A DNA stretch of 64,000 nucleotides from Dendrophyllia cribrosa (GCA_024195265.1 JAJLRJ010000013.1:19533431-19597430), one strand, 5' to 3'; shown: positions 46,611 through 57,595, numbered from the stretch's first letter. The notes: generated by a model from the letters alone, not told the origin. A program made the numbers and translations.

Positions 46611-47030
46611 GAACTCAAACTCGAACTCGAACTCGAACTCGAACTCGAACTGCAACTCAAACTCAAACTCGAACTCGAACTCGAACTCGAACTCGAACTC
46701 GAACTCGAACTGCAACTCAAACTCAAACTCGAACTCAAACTCGAACTGCAACTCAAACTCGAACTCGAACTCGAACTCGAACTGCAACTCGAACTCGAAC
46801 TCGAACTCGAACTGCAACTCAAACTCAAACTCGAACTCGAACTGCAACTCAAACTCGAACTCGAACAGCAACTCAAACTCGAACTCGAACAGCAACTCAA
46901 ACTCGAACTCGAACTCGAACTCGAACTCGAACTCGAACTCGAACTCGAACTCGAACTCGAACTCGAACTGCAACTCAAACTCAAACTCGAACTCGAACTC
47001 AAACTCGAACTGCAACTCGAACTCGAACTC
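46611..47030 (-). repeat. Right terminal GAGTTC hexamer array (GAACTC on the + strand)
   Basis: About 70 units with the same variant types as the left array, in inverted orientation. The outermost hexamers match the left array exactly, then the variant order diverges, showing independent shuffling since the ends were last identical. Confidence 0.95.
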
Positions 47031-48923
47031 AGATTTTGAGATGTTTACAGATGTCCCTTAAAAGCTTCCGTACTACCGCCTTTGTGGCAGACTTGCAATC
47101 TGCGGAAAACTTGTTTAAATTATTGCATAATTTTCAGAAATGTTCTGGCCTCGAAGTGAACCTTAGTAAAACTGAAGGAATGTGGTTAGGCGCTAATCAA
47201 TCAAACGAGACAAAACATTTTGGAATTGCATGGCCTTCTGAACCCGTTTTTGCGCTTGGGATCCATTTTTCGAATAATGATACTGTTTCCTTTCAGAAAA
47301 ACTTTGATCAAAGGCTTACGTCAATGCAAACCCTATTAAATTTATGGTATCCAAGGAATCTAACGTTATACGGCCGCATAACCATTTTGAAAAGTCTTGC
47401 ACTGTCCAAACTGGTCTACAATACGTCTATGCTTTCACTTCCTATAGTATTTATCAACAGAGTAAATCAAGTTATCAAAAATTTTCTCTGTGGAAAAAAA
47501 GTCAAAATAAAGCATAAAACTATGATAGGGCCTAAAGAAAGAGGAGGACTCGACATGCCTGATTTTAAAATCATCAATAATTCTCTCAAAGTAATGTGGA
47601 TCAAACGGTTAAATGATAGCACTGCAGACGCTAGCTGGTGTCATATTCCTATGGAATACCTATAAAATCTGTAGGCGGTCGTTTTTTATTTGGGTGCAAC
47701 TTCGACTTAAAATATCTCCCAATTGATTTACCACTATTATTCTATAAGGAAACTCTAGAATCTTGGCAAAAAATCAACTGTACTAATCCTGAAACGAAAG
47801 AGCAAATCCTAGATGAAATAATATGGAACAACAGGTTCATTAGAATTGAAAGTTGCTCTGTCTATTATAGGCAGTGGCATGAGGCAGGCATTACTAAAAT
47901 TAATCATATCTTCCAAGATGGCTCTTTCTTAACTTTTTATGATTTTTCTTCTAAGTTTCCTATAAAGACGAACTTCTTAAGATATCATGGCCTGTGCCAT
48001 GCAATTCCTAAAAAATGGATTAAAAAATTAAAGGCGCAAAACGTACATGCGCCAGTGGTTTTACAAGCAAACGATCATAGCGGAATGTCAATAGATAAAA
48101 TTTCTTGCAAGTCAGCTGGCCAAATGTATGTGAAGATGGAATTCGAAACACCTACAGCTGAAAAAAGAATGAAAAATGCTGGCCTTAACGAAGAAACAAT
48201 ACATCATATCTACAGTATCGCTTTTAAAGTGACAAAAGATACTAGACTTGCTATTTTCCAATTTAAAATCATCCATCACAGTCTGCCTACAAACGCTACA
48301 TTATTCAGGGATTTAATTATTTTAAGCGAACAATGTCATCTTTGCACCGAGAAACAAACTCTAAAACATCTTTTTGTAACTTGTTCCCACGTGATGTCCT
48401 TTTGGACACGTTTCACCGATTGGTGGAATGAAAAAAATCAAGAAGTGTTGACTCTTTCGGAGACAAATATCATTTACGGTATCACTAATAATCTCCCTCT
48501 TCGTCTTGGTTTAAACCTCTGCATAATTTTAGCCAAATATTATATTTACAACGCTTCAAGGAGAGAAGAAGAATATATCTGGGAAGCTTTTTTCGCCTTT
48601 ATGAAAAATCATCTGGATATGGAAAAACATAAATGTAAATTGGAAGTTAAATTTTGAGCTTTTTTATGTATTTTTTTTTTGTTGTTGTTAGTGTTTGTGA
48701 CATGTCCTTTTTGGTTTATTTTAGCTCGTTTAGCTTGTACTATGTTGTCATACATTTAAAAACTATTTTTGTAAGTTAATACTAATCCCTAGTTAGTATC
48801 GTAGTCTTTTGTATCGTAAAAATCGAACATATTGTAAATAGTGTAAGTAGTTGTGGAGTCGTAAGTATTGTTGATTTCAATAAAAAAAAAATTAAAAAAA
48901 AAAAAAAAAGTTAAGCAAGATCT

Positions 48924-49269
48924 TGTCCAGTGGTTCATGTTTGCGCGTTTGTCAAAAAAGGCTTGGAGCGAGTGGCGAATAAAAAAAACATCGATGCCTT
49001 GAACGTAGACTGCAAAACAGTCGTATTTTTTGCGTTGGTCATACGAATGCGCGCGGTCTTCGAACGAAAGGTCTGAAGCGAGTGGGAATATGGAGAGTGG
49101 GACTGGGGAGAGACGCTAAAAAATACTACTGTCGCCTTTCCATACAACGAATTCGTTGAGATTTCCCTTTTCTCCAGGAAAGAGAAATTCCCATTGGTTG
49201 AATAATTACGCTACCTGTCAAAAAAGATGTCATCACACCTCGTCAGAAGATATTCGAAGCCCTGTAGTA
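48924..49269. other. Spacer between the LINE 3' end and the helicase relic
   Basis: No gene seen; a 70-codon minus-strand frame lacks recognisable features. Confidence 0.45.
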
Positions 49270-49745
49270 AAGCGAGCTCTTCGCGGGAAAATGAAAGACG
49301 TGGATTTGGATGCGCTTGCCAGAGATTTGGGATTTGTTTTAAAATAAGAACAAAAGAAGGCAGTTCGTTCGCTTCTTAGTGGAAGAGATATTTTTGGTGT
49401 GCTACCAACCGGCTGTGGAAAAAGCCTAATTTATCAATTGTTTGTTTTAACAAAGAATTCGGTTTCGCCAAATGCTGTAGCTTCTTCGTTTAATACCGGT
49501 CGAACGGCCAACAATTATTGTCATCTGCCCACTAAAGAGCTTCATTGATGAGCAGATAACGTCGAATGAATTCAACCTTTCCCGCTTGCCGAACTAAAGT
49601 TTGAAGGAGATACGTTAAATACTGTTCGGAATTGTGAAATCCAGGTCGTTTATGCTGCTGCGAACAAACGAGAAGTTTACATCAATGTTGAAGGATGAAA
49701 ACTGTCCTTTCGTCGCTCGTTGTCACATAAAAGGTGACAGGCCTA
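49270..49745 (+). pseudogene. RecQ-like DEAD/H helicase N-terminal relic
   Basis: Readable pieces are DLDALARDLGFVLK then a TAA, KKAVRSLLSGRDIFGVLPTG with the Walker A motif GVLPTGCGKSLIYQLF, and after further stops LKFEGDTLNTVRNCEIQVVYAA and LKDENCPFRR-like sequence. Multiple stops and frameshifts interrupt it, and the DEAH and later motifs are missing. RecQ helicases unwind DNA in repair; in cnidarians such copies are often dispersed by transposons, so this may be transposon cargo. Confidence 0.75.
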
Positions 49746-51269
49746 ACACAAATCCTGCTCGTCGCTAAAAGCATTTTAGCCCAGCTTTAGAATAAGTCTA
49801 TCCCAACAGTACGTGCCTGAGAGATTTTTCCCTTTGGATCAAAATAGAGATATAACAGGCCTGTTGTTCTAAATGTTGTCGTTTCTTTAATCTTAGGAAA
49901 AAATCTCTAGTTGTGATACTGACAGGAGAAATTTACGCTTTCCAGAGCCGTTTAGAATATTTAGTTATGCGTCGTTTGTTTGCTAGCTCTTGGCATAACA
50001 ATGGAGTTTTCTTGGCTCACTTTGAAAGAGTTGCAAGATCAGTAGTAGTCGCTTAAGTAGGAATTATTTGTTGCTTAGGATCAGTTCATTTCTCAGTCCG
50101 TGATTTAATGTGAGCGCAAGTCTGCGGTTAGCATAACTCGCGAGATAGTGTTTCTTCATCTCACGGCTAAAAGAGTCTATAAAGATCCAAGTATTATGCG
50201 ATAGCCACGGTCTATATTGGAATAGTGGCATCTTGCAATTGTTTTTAGCTCCTCGGAGTTTATTCTGCGTTTAAGTTGTCGTGTTTCTCGAGGCTAGGCA
50301 GTACCTCCATGAGGAGATGAATGGCGTCATTGCATATGGTTTGAAATATTTGAATCTCCAGGATGTTAGCTGTTTTGTAATTCTTACGGATGCAAGTGGT
50401 TACTTTTGTATACTCTTTAAGCAAGATTCGCGTTTCGCTTCTTTAGTGAACCTCAAACATACATTTCGGTTGAGCCGAACGCGCTTACATTTTGGAGAAC
50501 CAAAACGCTAAAACTCAAAAGCCAAAACTCTGAAGCCCTCGTTGAAATCGACACGCTACAATGTATTTTCCCGCGAAAATAAGACATCGAGCCGTATCAA
50601 ATTTACAATGTGGGTGGAGCTGTCAAGCAATTTTTGACATCTCAGCGATAATTTTGATAGAAGAATTCAAAGAATTGTCCAAACTATTCATTCTAAAATT
50701 ATAACAGACGATTGATTGGTTGATGTATTCTTATATTATCTACATGCTTGAATCTGGGAGAAATCAGATACTGATCACATTTAGGGCTAAAACATTTAAC
50801 GATGGTTTTGCCAGTTGCGTGAAGCCATGAGCAAAAACAACAAGATAATTTTCTGTAAATATTCTTCTTTATTTATGATCAATGTAATGATAAATATAAC
50901 GTATAGAAGATTGTGATAAAATAAAGAAATTTATTTTTATTATAAGTACAATTTACTTTTATAAACATTTTTTCCTTATTTATGAATTATGTGTTAGTTT
51001 TATAAAGTTCTTAAAATTATTGTCAAATTAACTGTAGCTGTTTATGTATATTAATTTCGGCTTGGTATAAGCTGTCTAAGCACTAATTCAGCAACAAAAC
51101 AAATATTACTTTGATAAATCTTTACGTGGTACAATGAACAAGTATTTATATTTTCGAATTTCACGTTAAAATGAGTTTGGACTAAAAGTTACAAAAAGTA
51201 CAGGCGCTAGAAACTAAGTTTACCTATTATATATATAATTAGGAATGGTTTACTTAGTTACTAAGTCCT
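49746..51269. other. AT-rich non-coding spacer
   Basis: No gene or repeat boundary was recognised; 50860-51160 is extremely AT-rich. Confidence 0.5.
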
Positions 51270-51790
51270 TTAGATAGTTTTCAGTTAGTTATAGTTAGTT
51301 GTTACTAGTAGGCAGTCAGTCAGTCACTGGTAATTAACCCTTTCACAGCTTTCACGCCAGAGTCAATTATGGAGACATGCCTGGTTCTCACTTTTGAGCA
51401 TGTTAACGAAATCCGATGGTGTGACCATTCAAATGAAACCTCTTCAGCAGTACTTTTGCATGATACCATTTGTTTTTTAATATTTTACAAAGCGAAATTT
51501 GGGATTTTTCTTCAATTTTGAGATTTGGCGCTCTTGGGAGTTCAAGGGTTGTTTTTATAAGTAAGTTTAATTAGTTAATTATCAGTTAGTCCTGGTTATA
51601 GTAAGTTCTAAGTCAGTCAGTCAGTTAGTCGGTTAGTCTGTTAGTCAGTTAGTCGGTTAGTCAGTCAGTGATAAGTAAGCCACTAGTTACTTAATTAGCT
51701 ACCTACCTACCTACTCGGTTAGTTGCATTGGTTGATTGGAACCTTCGTTGGTCAGTTAGTATCGTTAGTTAGTGTAAGTACTGACTGAGT
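51270..51790. repeat. Degenerate AGTT/AGTC microsatellite split by a MITE
   Basis: Runs of GTTAGTTA, CAGTCAGTCAG and GGTTAGTC occur at 51270-51335 and 51590-51670, with a decayed tail to about 51790. Between them (51340-51550) lies an AACCCTTTCAC-type MITE copy. Confidence 0.75.
51340..51550. mobile_element. AACCCTTTCACTCCCA interspersed MITE (copy d)
   Basis: AACCCTTTCACAGCTTTCAC at the left, CTCTTGGGAGTTCAAGGGTT at the right; the interior GAAACCTCTTCAGCAGTACT is shared with the other copies. Confidence 0.8.
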
Positions 51791-52763
51791 TTACAACTTC
51801 TACTATATACACAAACATATTTTTACACCAGTAACATCAGTTTTGTTATCAATACGTATACAATTAAATCATTGTTCCGTGGTAGAAACTAATATGCAAA
51901 TTGATCTCCACTAAATAGCTCATGTGTGACTTATGGCATGACCACTTAGTCACGAAATGATTAATAACATTTAATATTCGTCGCCCTTCGACATGATATG
52001 ACCTGTTATGTCAATTTAACGGATCGATTATAAAAAAAATATAATCATATGCTGATGTGCGGCCGCCGCGCACGCAAAATGTTTATATGTGGTTTCGTCC
52101 TAATTTCCGCCACCTGTAATTAACGAGAAAAAACTTCTCTTTTTCTCTTACAAATTAACATGGTTGTTAAAATTGCTATGTATATTTTCGATGTTGGATG
52201 GTAATTAGTTACATAACCGGTTATGAACTTGGTCTATATGATATGTTTATGATTAATGACCAATTACTATTATGATTATACCATATCGCTACAAAATGCT
52301 CTAATTAATCTGCCGACCTTGTAAGTTGGTAGGCAAGATTTTTGCCACGTCTTTCATAAGTAAAAGTTACTTTTAGATCTTTCGAAGTATATTGAACGGT
52401 TAACTCTAAAACAACTGACCAAACTTGAAAAACTTGACAAAAGTTTCGCAAAATGTTTTAGTAAAAAAATTGTCGCTCAAAAGTTTTCATTTGAATTGTC
52501 ACATTTTAGAATTCCATTCAAAGAATCAAAAGTTATTTATGGCTTTTTCATATGACTCAAGGGTTGACACTGTAACTTGGCAAGGGTTAACAAAACATTC
52601 ACAATGTTGTCGATGTAAGCAGCTCAAGTTAACACCTATTGTTAAGTTAATAACGTGGTTATTTTTGTCTTGTGATATACAATAACACCATTACCATTTC
52701 TGTTTATTATGAGGTATAACTTACGCCTAGCCTGCATTCTCAGTTCTTCGATGTATAATAAAC
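51791..52763. other. Non-coding spacer
   Basis: AT-rich. A weakly related fragment of the same MITE family (AAAGTTTTCATTTGAATTGTCACA) lies near 52480-52505. Confidence 0.45.
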
Positions 52764-53390
52764 TTACTCTGGGATAGGAGAGTGAATAAAGTCTTTGATT
52801 GCTTTGATGTACTTCTCCCTCTCTGACTTGCTCTCCGCGTAAATGCCGTACACCGTAGCAACGGCAATAAGTTCATCGCTCTTGTAAATATACTCTGCAA
52901 AACCGTCTTTGTCCACCCCGATCGCTCCCTCGTCCCAAGCGCAGCCACTCTGCATGGAGGGAGGGGGTTTCAGCCTCTTCGTGACATAACACGTACAAAC
53001 GAACTTATACTTCTTCATTTCCAGCGCGGAAACTTTATCGCGTAGCGTGTTTACAAGTTGCTTCGTGAGCGCAGAACATTCACTTGCGTCATATCTCTTT
53101 CCTTTGAGTTTAGTCTCCAACACTTCTTGGACCATCTTGCTTACGTTGTCTTTAATAAACCCACTCGGGATCTTCACTTTTTCTGGATCAACAGGAAGCG
53201 ATCGAGAGCGGCTTCGCAGCGGATAATCGGCATGTGTCATAACAGCGATCCCGCGATCCTCATCTCGTGCCTTGGGCCGCTCTTTGGCATCGAATAATGA
53301 GGTCTTTCTGTATCTTGATGCAGTGTTCTTTGCGAGAGTTATTCCCTCGAGTTCATGAATCGCTTTCTTCATAGAAATTTCTGAATCCAT
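52764..53390 (-). CDS. Tctex1-domain (DYNLT-type) protein, gene 3
   Basis: This encodes 208 residues from the ATG at 53388-53390; an 11-residue upstream extension begins with GTG and is not credible. The Tctex1 core is at about residues 85-190: helix RYDASECSALTKQL, strand FVCTCYVTKRLKPPP, SGCAWDEGAIGVDKDGF, and the closing LIAVATVYGIYAE. The N-terminus holds a block shared only with gene 4: SLFD, MTHADYP and RSRSLP. A WDEGAIGVDKDGF loop longer than in genes 1 and 2 places genes 3 and 4 in a separate subgroup. A TATA-like TATTTAAA lies upstream at 53507-53514. Family role: dynein light chain or adaptor; not specific. Confidence 0.85.
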   Translation of the reverse strand: MDSEISMKKAIHELEGITLAKNTASRYRKTSLFDAKERPKARDEDRGIAVMTHADYPLRSRSRSLPVDPEKVKIPSGFIKDNVSKMVQEVLETKLKGKRYDASECSALTKQLVNTLRDKVSALEMKKYKFVCTCYVTKRLKPPPSMQSGCAWDEGAIGVDKDGFAEYIYKSDELIAVATVYGIYAESKSEREKYIKAIKDFIHSPIPE

Positions 53391-53506
53391 TTCAAAAGTT
53401 TCGCGCGGTGAACAGACCTGCACCCGCCTCCTTCACGCCTTCTTTCAGACTGACTGTTCAACTCGTTCGCTTTGCGCTGATTTAGCTCGAGTCCTACTAG
53501 TTACTG

Positions 53507-53514
53507 TTTAAATA
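53507..53514 (-). promoter_or_regulatory. TATA-like element of the Tctex1 gene at 53390
   Basis: TATTTAAA on the minus strand about 120 bp upstream of the ATG, at a spacing that would allow a leader of about 90 nt. Confidence 0.4.
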
Positions 53515-55709
53515 CTTTTTCTGTTTCCGTTCGTGGTTCGTGATCCCTCAGAATGGGTGTCTCACGTAAGGAAATGAGTGGAACAAAGACTCACGATTGT
53601 CGCGTCGAACACGCAAACTGTGCATTTGTTTTGCTTCGCTGGCAAAAGTTGTAATAAGGGTAGCGGCCCTCTTCTGACCAAATTAACACAATACGTTGTT
53701 TACGACGTTTGAATGTCAACAAAATTCTTTTAGAGATTAGTGAAACGTATAGCCGCTCTCGTGACGCATAATAAGCAGTTTGGCCCCAGGGCACCAACCG
53801 ATCAATTCAAATCGTAAATCAACCGATCAAATCACGCGGGTTCGTTCGTTTGACGTGTTTTTACACGGATTTGTTTCACTCGAAAGTTAGTTTCCTTCAT
53901 AACTTTATTGTTTTAAGGAGAGAAAAGCGGATATAACCTGAAAGGACTATCGAACTATGTACTGTATTTCTTTTAGGTTAAATTCCCGTGACTAATGCCA
54001 TGATTAATGCTGACCCACCCGTGATCTTAATTATCGCAGAAACACGGATTTAATTCTAAAGGTCTTAAAAGTTCAACTTGCATGTGGAAGTCAGCAGCTC
54101 AGTAACTTTCTTTTAAGTGATCAGCTTTTGAAATTCATCCACGAACTTTAAAATTAGTATTGAACTTTGTTAAACGACTCGAGAAGGTTTTACTTGTTAA
54201 AAGCACATTAGCCACCAGCGCCACAATTAATGTCATTTTGCGACTCTGATCAACTTTAATTAATCTTCAAACCTGATACTGACAGCAAATCATGGTTTTC
54301 TCTTGATGCAACAGATGCAACTTAACGTAATACAATTAAATCTATTTACAATGCCTCCTTCACGCAGAATTTGCTTGCTATGGCCGTAGAGATAAGGCCT
54401 TTATATGGGGAGGTTCATAATGATACAAGTGGATTGCTCAGCTGTACAGGTACGTTAAGGCATGAAATCGTATAGCTATTGTCACTGAGAGGGGTCCTGT
54501 GAGGTGCTCGTTTAGGGGTGGTGGAGTAGTTGTGAGTGGAGGTTTGTTTCGTATCTGGCGTATCTGACTCCCAGTGTCAGCCTGTTTTTTAAAAGGCTTC
54601 GGAATACAGGTGGAACTTCACTTATTTTGATTTTTATAAGATCTAAAACCACATAATTTGTTATCAGCAAAGTATAGGAAACAATTAACTCGTGGGTGTT
54701 TATTGTTTCTGATTGTTTATCGATTTACATACGTAAGTACTTACAGCTTTCGTGTCGGTCTCTGCAAAAAACTCAGCATTTAATCAGTATAACAACAGAA
54801 GAAAATTGCATGACAGCGTTCAAATGAAACTGTAGTTATGGAAAAGAATTGGAAATCGGTAAGCTTGTTTGTAATTAAAGTCTAACTAATCAGGAATTGG
54901 TGTCACGGTTTTCCTCGCAACAGTCCGTAACTGACAAGATATACCTATAGCGAGCTTTCCGCAAGTTGATTGTATATTTGTGCCATCAGTAAAGTGCGAC
55001 GAATATATTTTACGACCATAACTTCAAAAGATGATGGATCGATATCAGTACCGCCACAGAACAAAAATTGTACATTATTGATAACTATGATCATCTTCCC
55101 GCAATGACATTCCTTTTAAAAACGTAAATTATGATTGCCATCGCAGTTTAAATAGCCTACTAATAAATCAGTCGTTATATGCTGAGCAATACCCAGAGCT
55201 CTTAATCACAGTTACATACTTGGACACGTTGCCTATTAGTAATCAATGACGGTCCAGTGAATGTGGTTGCGTGTAGCACTGAAGAGCGAAGAGGCGGAGG
55301 TGGGCACGCGCAACATGCACAAGCGCGGCTTAACCACCGCAGGCAAAAGCCTGTGTAAATGGCGGGATTATGCGCACTCAGCAGTCTGATTGGATCAACA
55401 GACGCCGTCTATCGATCAATATACGGCCCTCGCATAATCAATTACACTGTGAACTAGCCTGTGTTGTAGGCGATATTATTAACAGAATCCGTGCAATAGC
55501 AAAATCATCCTCTTCCCCGGATCCGTATGTTCTCTCTCGGAAACCGACCTGTTCTCGTCGGGTCTCGTGCTCAAGCAGTTTAAGGCCTGGGTTTAAAGTC
55601 TGTTCCGAAAATGTGGTTGACACTTATCTTCGGCTAGATTGCCTAAACCAGGTTGAAATTTTCCCTGAATGTAAATCTTGACGTCTTCTTCTGCCTTAAC
55701 GCATAAGTT
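53515..55709. other. Non-coding spacer
   Basis: AT-rich with no recognisable gene. The frame at 55370-55681 lies in an element-like block and shows no domain. Confidence 0.45.
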
Positions 55710-56097
55710 TGGTCACGTGACAAGTCACGTGATCAAAATTTAAAAATTAAGCAAATCGTCGATATGCCAGCGAATTTTCTTTGTATAGTTGAATAAATTA
55801 GCTTTTCCGATGGGGGTTTAACATATCTAACCTTCTACGTTTGGAATGATTGGCCTCGAGTTTTAAAATTATAGTTATAGAAAATCAAAGGTTGCATTTT
55901 GGACTTAAAAATGACTTTTGTCCTCACAAAATGTTTTTGGAGAAAAATGGACGATCATTCCAAACGTGAAAGGCTGGAAATATTTAATCTGCATCAGAAA
56001 AGCGTTTTTATTTAATGTTTTCTCTTAAACCCGTCGGCAATTCGTCAAATATTTGCTATTTTAAGAAAAATGACCACGTGACATGTCACGTGACTTA
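55710..56097. repeat. Inverted structure bounded by double TCACGTGA palindromes
   Basis: TCACGTGACAAGTCACGTGA lies at the left edge (55714-55733) and CACGTGACATGTCACGTGAC at the right (56075-56094). Loosely inverted sequence lies just inside (for example CCTTCTACGTTTGGAATGAT at 55830 against ATCATTCCAAACGTGAAAGG near 55952). This looks like a palindromic non-autonomous element whose ends are paired E-box motifs. Confidence 0.6.
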
Positions 56098-56901
56098 TGA
56101 GAAAGCTTATTATACTTAAAAATGTTAAGGACGATAAGACCATTCCATGTGCTAAATTTCGATTCAGTTCCATGCCCTGTGTTAAATTTGTCAGGAATAA
56201 ACTGTTTTTCCTGATTCAAGCCTTTGACCCAGGCCTTAAACTACTTGAGTGTTTCAAGTGCGAGTTGTCCTCGCTAGCTAACAATTCAATATGACAGGCG
56301 GCTGTGGGGGCAAGAATAGGGCAAAACTGTAACAGATGAAACCGTTATTCGCTCGACAAAGGGTTATATTCGTGTTTCATTTCCCCGCCGACTCAGCACC
56401 ACAGTTTCTTTGAGAAATTAACCGCTTTACCTGCGTGCAACCCTCCTCCCCCAACCCCGTCTTATCTGCGTGCAAGCCAAGTATAACGCAAATTAAAGGC
56501 AGGCTTAATATTGGTCAATATTTCGACTGGAGAACCCATAGTCTCCTACACTGGTTACACTCGCGAATTTCAGTATCGCGCGCCAACAAAACCGCCAGCT
56601 ACGCAGGCTATTGAATTGTCTGATCTACACTTTATTAAGTGACGTGTAGTACAACATCCCTTCTCTAAGGAGATCCGGATAGAAAGTAACCGTGAAATTT
56701 ATTGTAGTGTTGAGTGGTCCTCTGTATTTTCAAACAATTAACATTACTCTGACTAGTGTGTAGCCAATGTAGATTTTAAAATTATAGAAGCAGGGTTATG
56801 TGACAAAACCTATGAAATTGACGGCTTTGTCTTATTGCAAATTTCTCCCAAACGCTAGGAATTAAAATAAGCAGGGGCCGAGCGGCTCCTGAAATAAGGC
56901 A

Positions 56902-56955
<54 letters not shown>

Positions 56956-57595
56956 CATTTCTTTTATTTACTTTTAAGTAATGTGTGTTGTCTTCCTGTG
57001 CCGTTTGTGTTCTTTAATAATTTTGCGCAAATTTACAACGTTGCAAAGATCACAAGTGATCTTGCTTCCATGGATACATATACATAAAAAAAGTTGAGTA
57101 AAAAAGAAGTTTGCATTTTTCTTAACTTTGGCTCCTGCTTTGGCCTAATAAGTATTACTTCGTTATCTCTATTTTACTAGGTTTGTTTGTCTCTTTTACT
57201 AAATATCTATAGTATATAAATTATAAACTACCCTGTGTGCAACGGGTTTCTATAATATAATCCTATATAATCAACATTTTATAAGTGTTAATTTTAAGAG
57301 GACCATCACTGGTCAGTGTAGGGCCATCACTTATCACTGTATATCCTCGTTTTACTTTAATTTATATCTACACGTGCGAATATATCTCAGTTTACAAATC
57401 ACACCCTATGAGTATTAAAACAATTACATTTTTAAAATAAACATGCCATTGTTGCGTGCGTGAATAAAATCCTAAATAACCAAATGAATTATTCAATTAT
57501 TCAACTAACAACAATTTGTATGTACAACTGATTGTTTGGCCAAGTCCCACCGGGAAAACAAATTGAGCCTTAAGTGGTTCATTTTGGGCGCTTAC
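56098..57595. other. Non-coding spacer with a (TA)n microsatellite
   Basis: Includes (TA)n at 56903-56952. No gene recognised. Confidence 0.5.
56903..56952. repeat. (TA)n microsatellite
   Basis: About 25 TA units. Confidence 0.95.

Larger units (their letters stand above)
38774..47071. mobile_element. 8.3 kb IS3EU-like DNA transposon with hexamer-array terminal inverted repeats
   Basis: The left terminus GTACGGAAGCTTTTAAGGGA (38774) and the right terminus TCCCTTAAAAGCTTCCGT (to 47071) are inverted and perfectly paired for about 70 bp (38776-38845 on the left). Pairing then continues imperfectly through long GAGTTC-type arrays (38817-39274 and 46611-47030). ACTACC flanks both sides (38768-38773 and 47072-47077). 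Because the terminus contains the palindrome GTAC, the duplication can be read as 4 to 7 bp. Removing the element and one duplicate restores the LINE frame at YADDTT/FVAD. It carries a spliced IS3-type transposase (+) and a convergent SAM-domain gene (-). It resembles the eukaryotic IS3-related class (Repbase IS3EU); that label is from memory. Confidence 0.88.
35154..48657 (+). pseudogene. LINE ORF2 (endonuclease and reverse transcriptase), in four pieces
   Basis: Piece 1 (35154-35833) is the APE-type endonuclease: ISLNARGL, DIIFLQETYSS, then after a frameshift near 35480 LCNVYSPND, MGGDFNC and RLDYWLIS. Piece 2 (37321-37789) resumes with SDHSAVILAL and breaks at a 1-base deletion near 37788. 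Piece 3 (37790-38773) is the reverse transcriptase: CPGSDGLSVEFY, ENWRPLSLLNVD, FIDFKKAFDTVNW, GVRQGCPLSG and YADDTT. Piece 4 (47078-48657) continues immediately with FVADLQSAENLF and SGLEVNLSKTE, has a frameshift near 47660, and ends with a zinc-knuckle block (CHLC, LKHLF..C, FW). Excising the two insertions restores the frame at both junctions. Confidence 0.92.
33774..48908 (+). mobile_element. Tx1/L1-type LINE, 5'-complete, broken by two later insertions
   Basis: A 15-bp target-site duplication AGTTAAGCAAGATCT occurs at 33759-33773 and again at 48909-48923, directly after a poly(A)-rich tail (48883-48909). Between them, in order, are a 5'UTR, ORF1, the endonuclease, reverse transcriptase and a C-terminal zinc-knuckle region. 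LINE sequence is collinear once the inserts at about 35834-37320 and 38774-47077 are disregarded, leaving about 5.3 kb, normal for the clade. Several frameshifts show it is dead. Confidence 0.92.

Noticed and set aside
46482..47061. Asn-Ser-rich and Ser-rich open frames
   Set aside because: Same hexamer array on the right end; only the MVITKMAETSASESNE tail of one frame belongs to a real exon.
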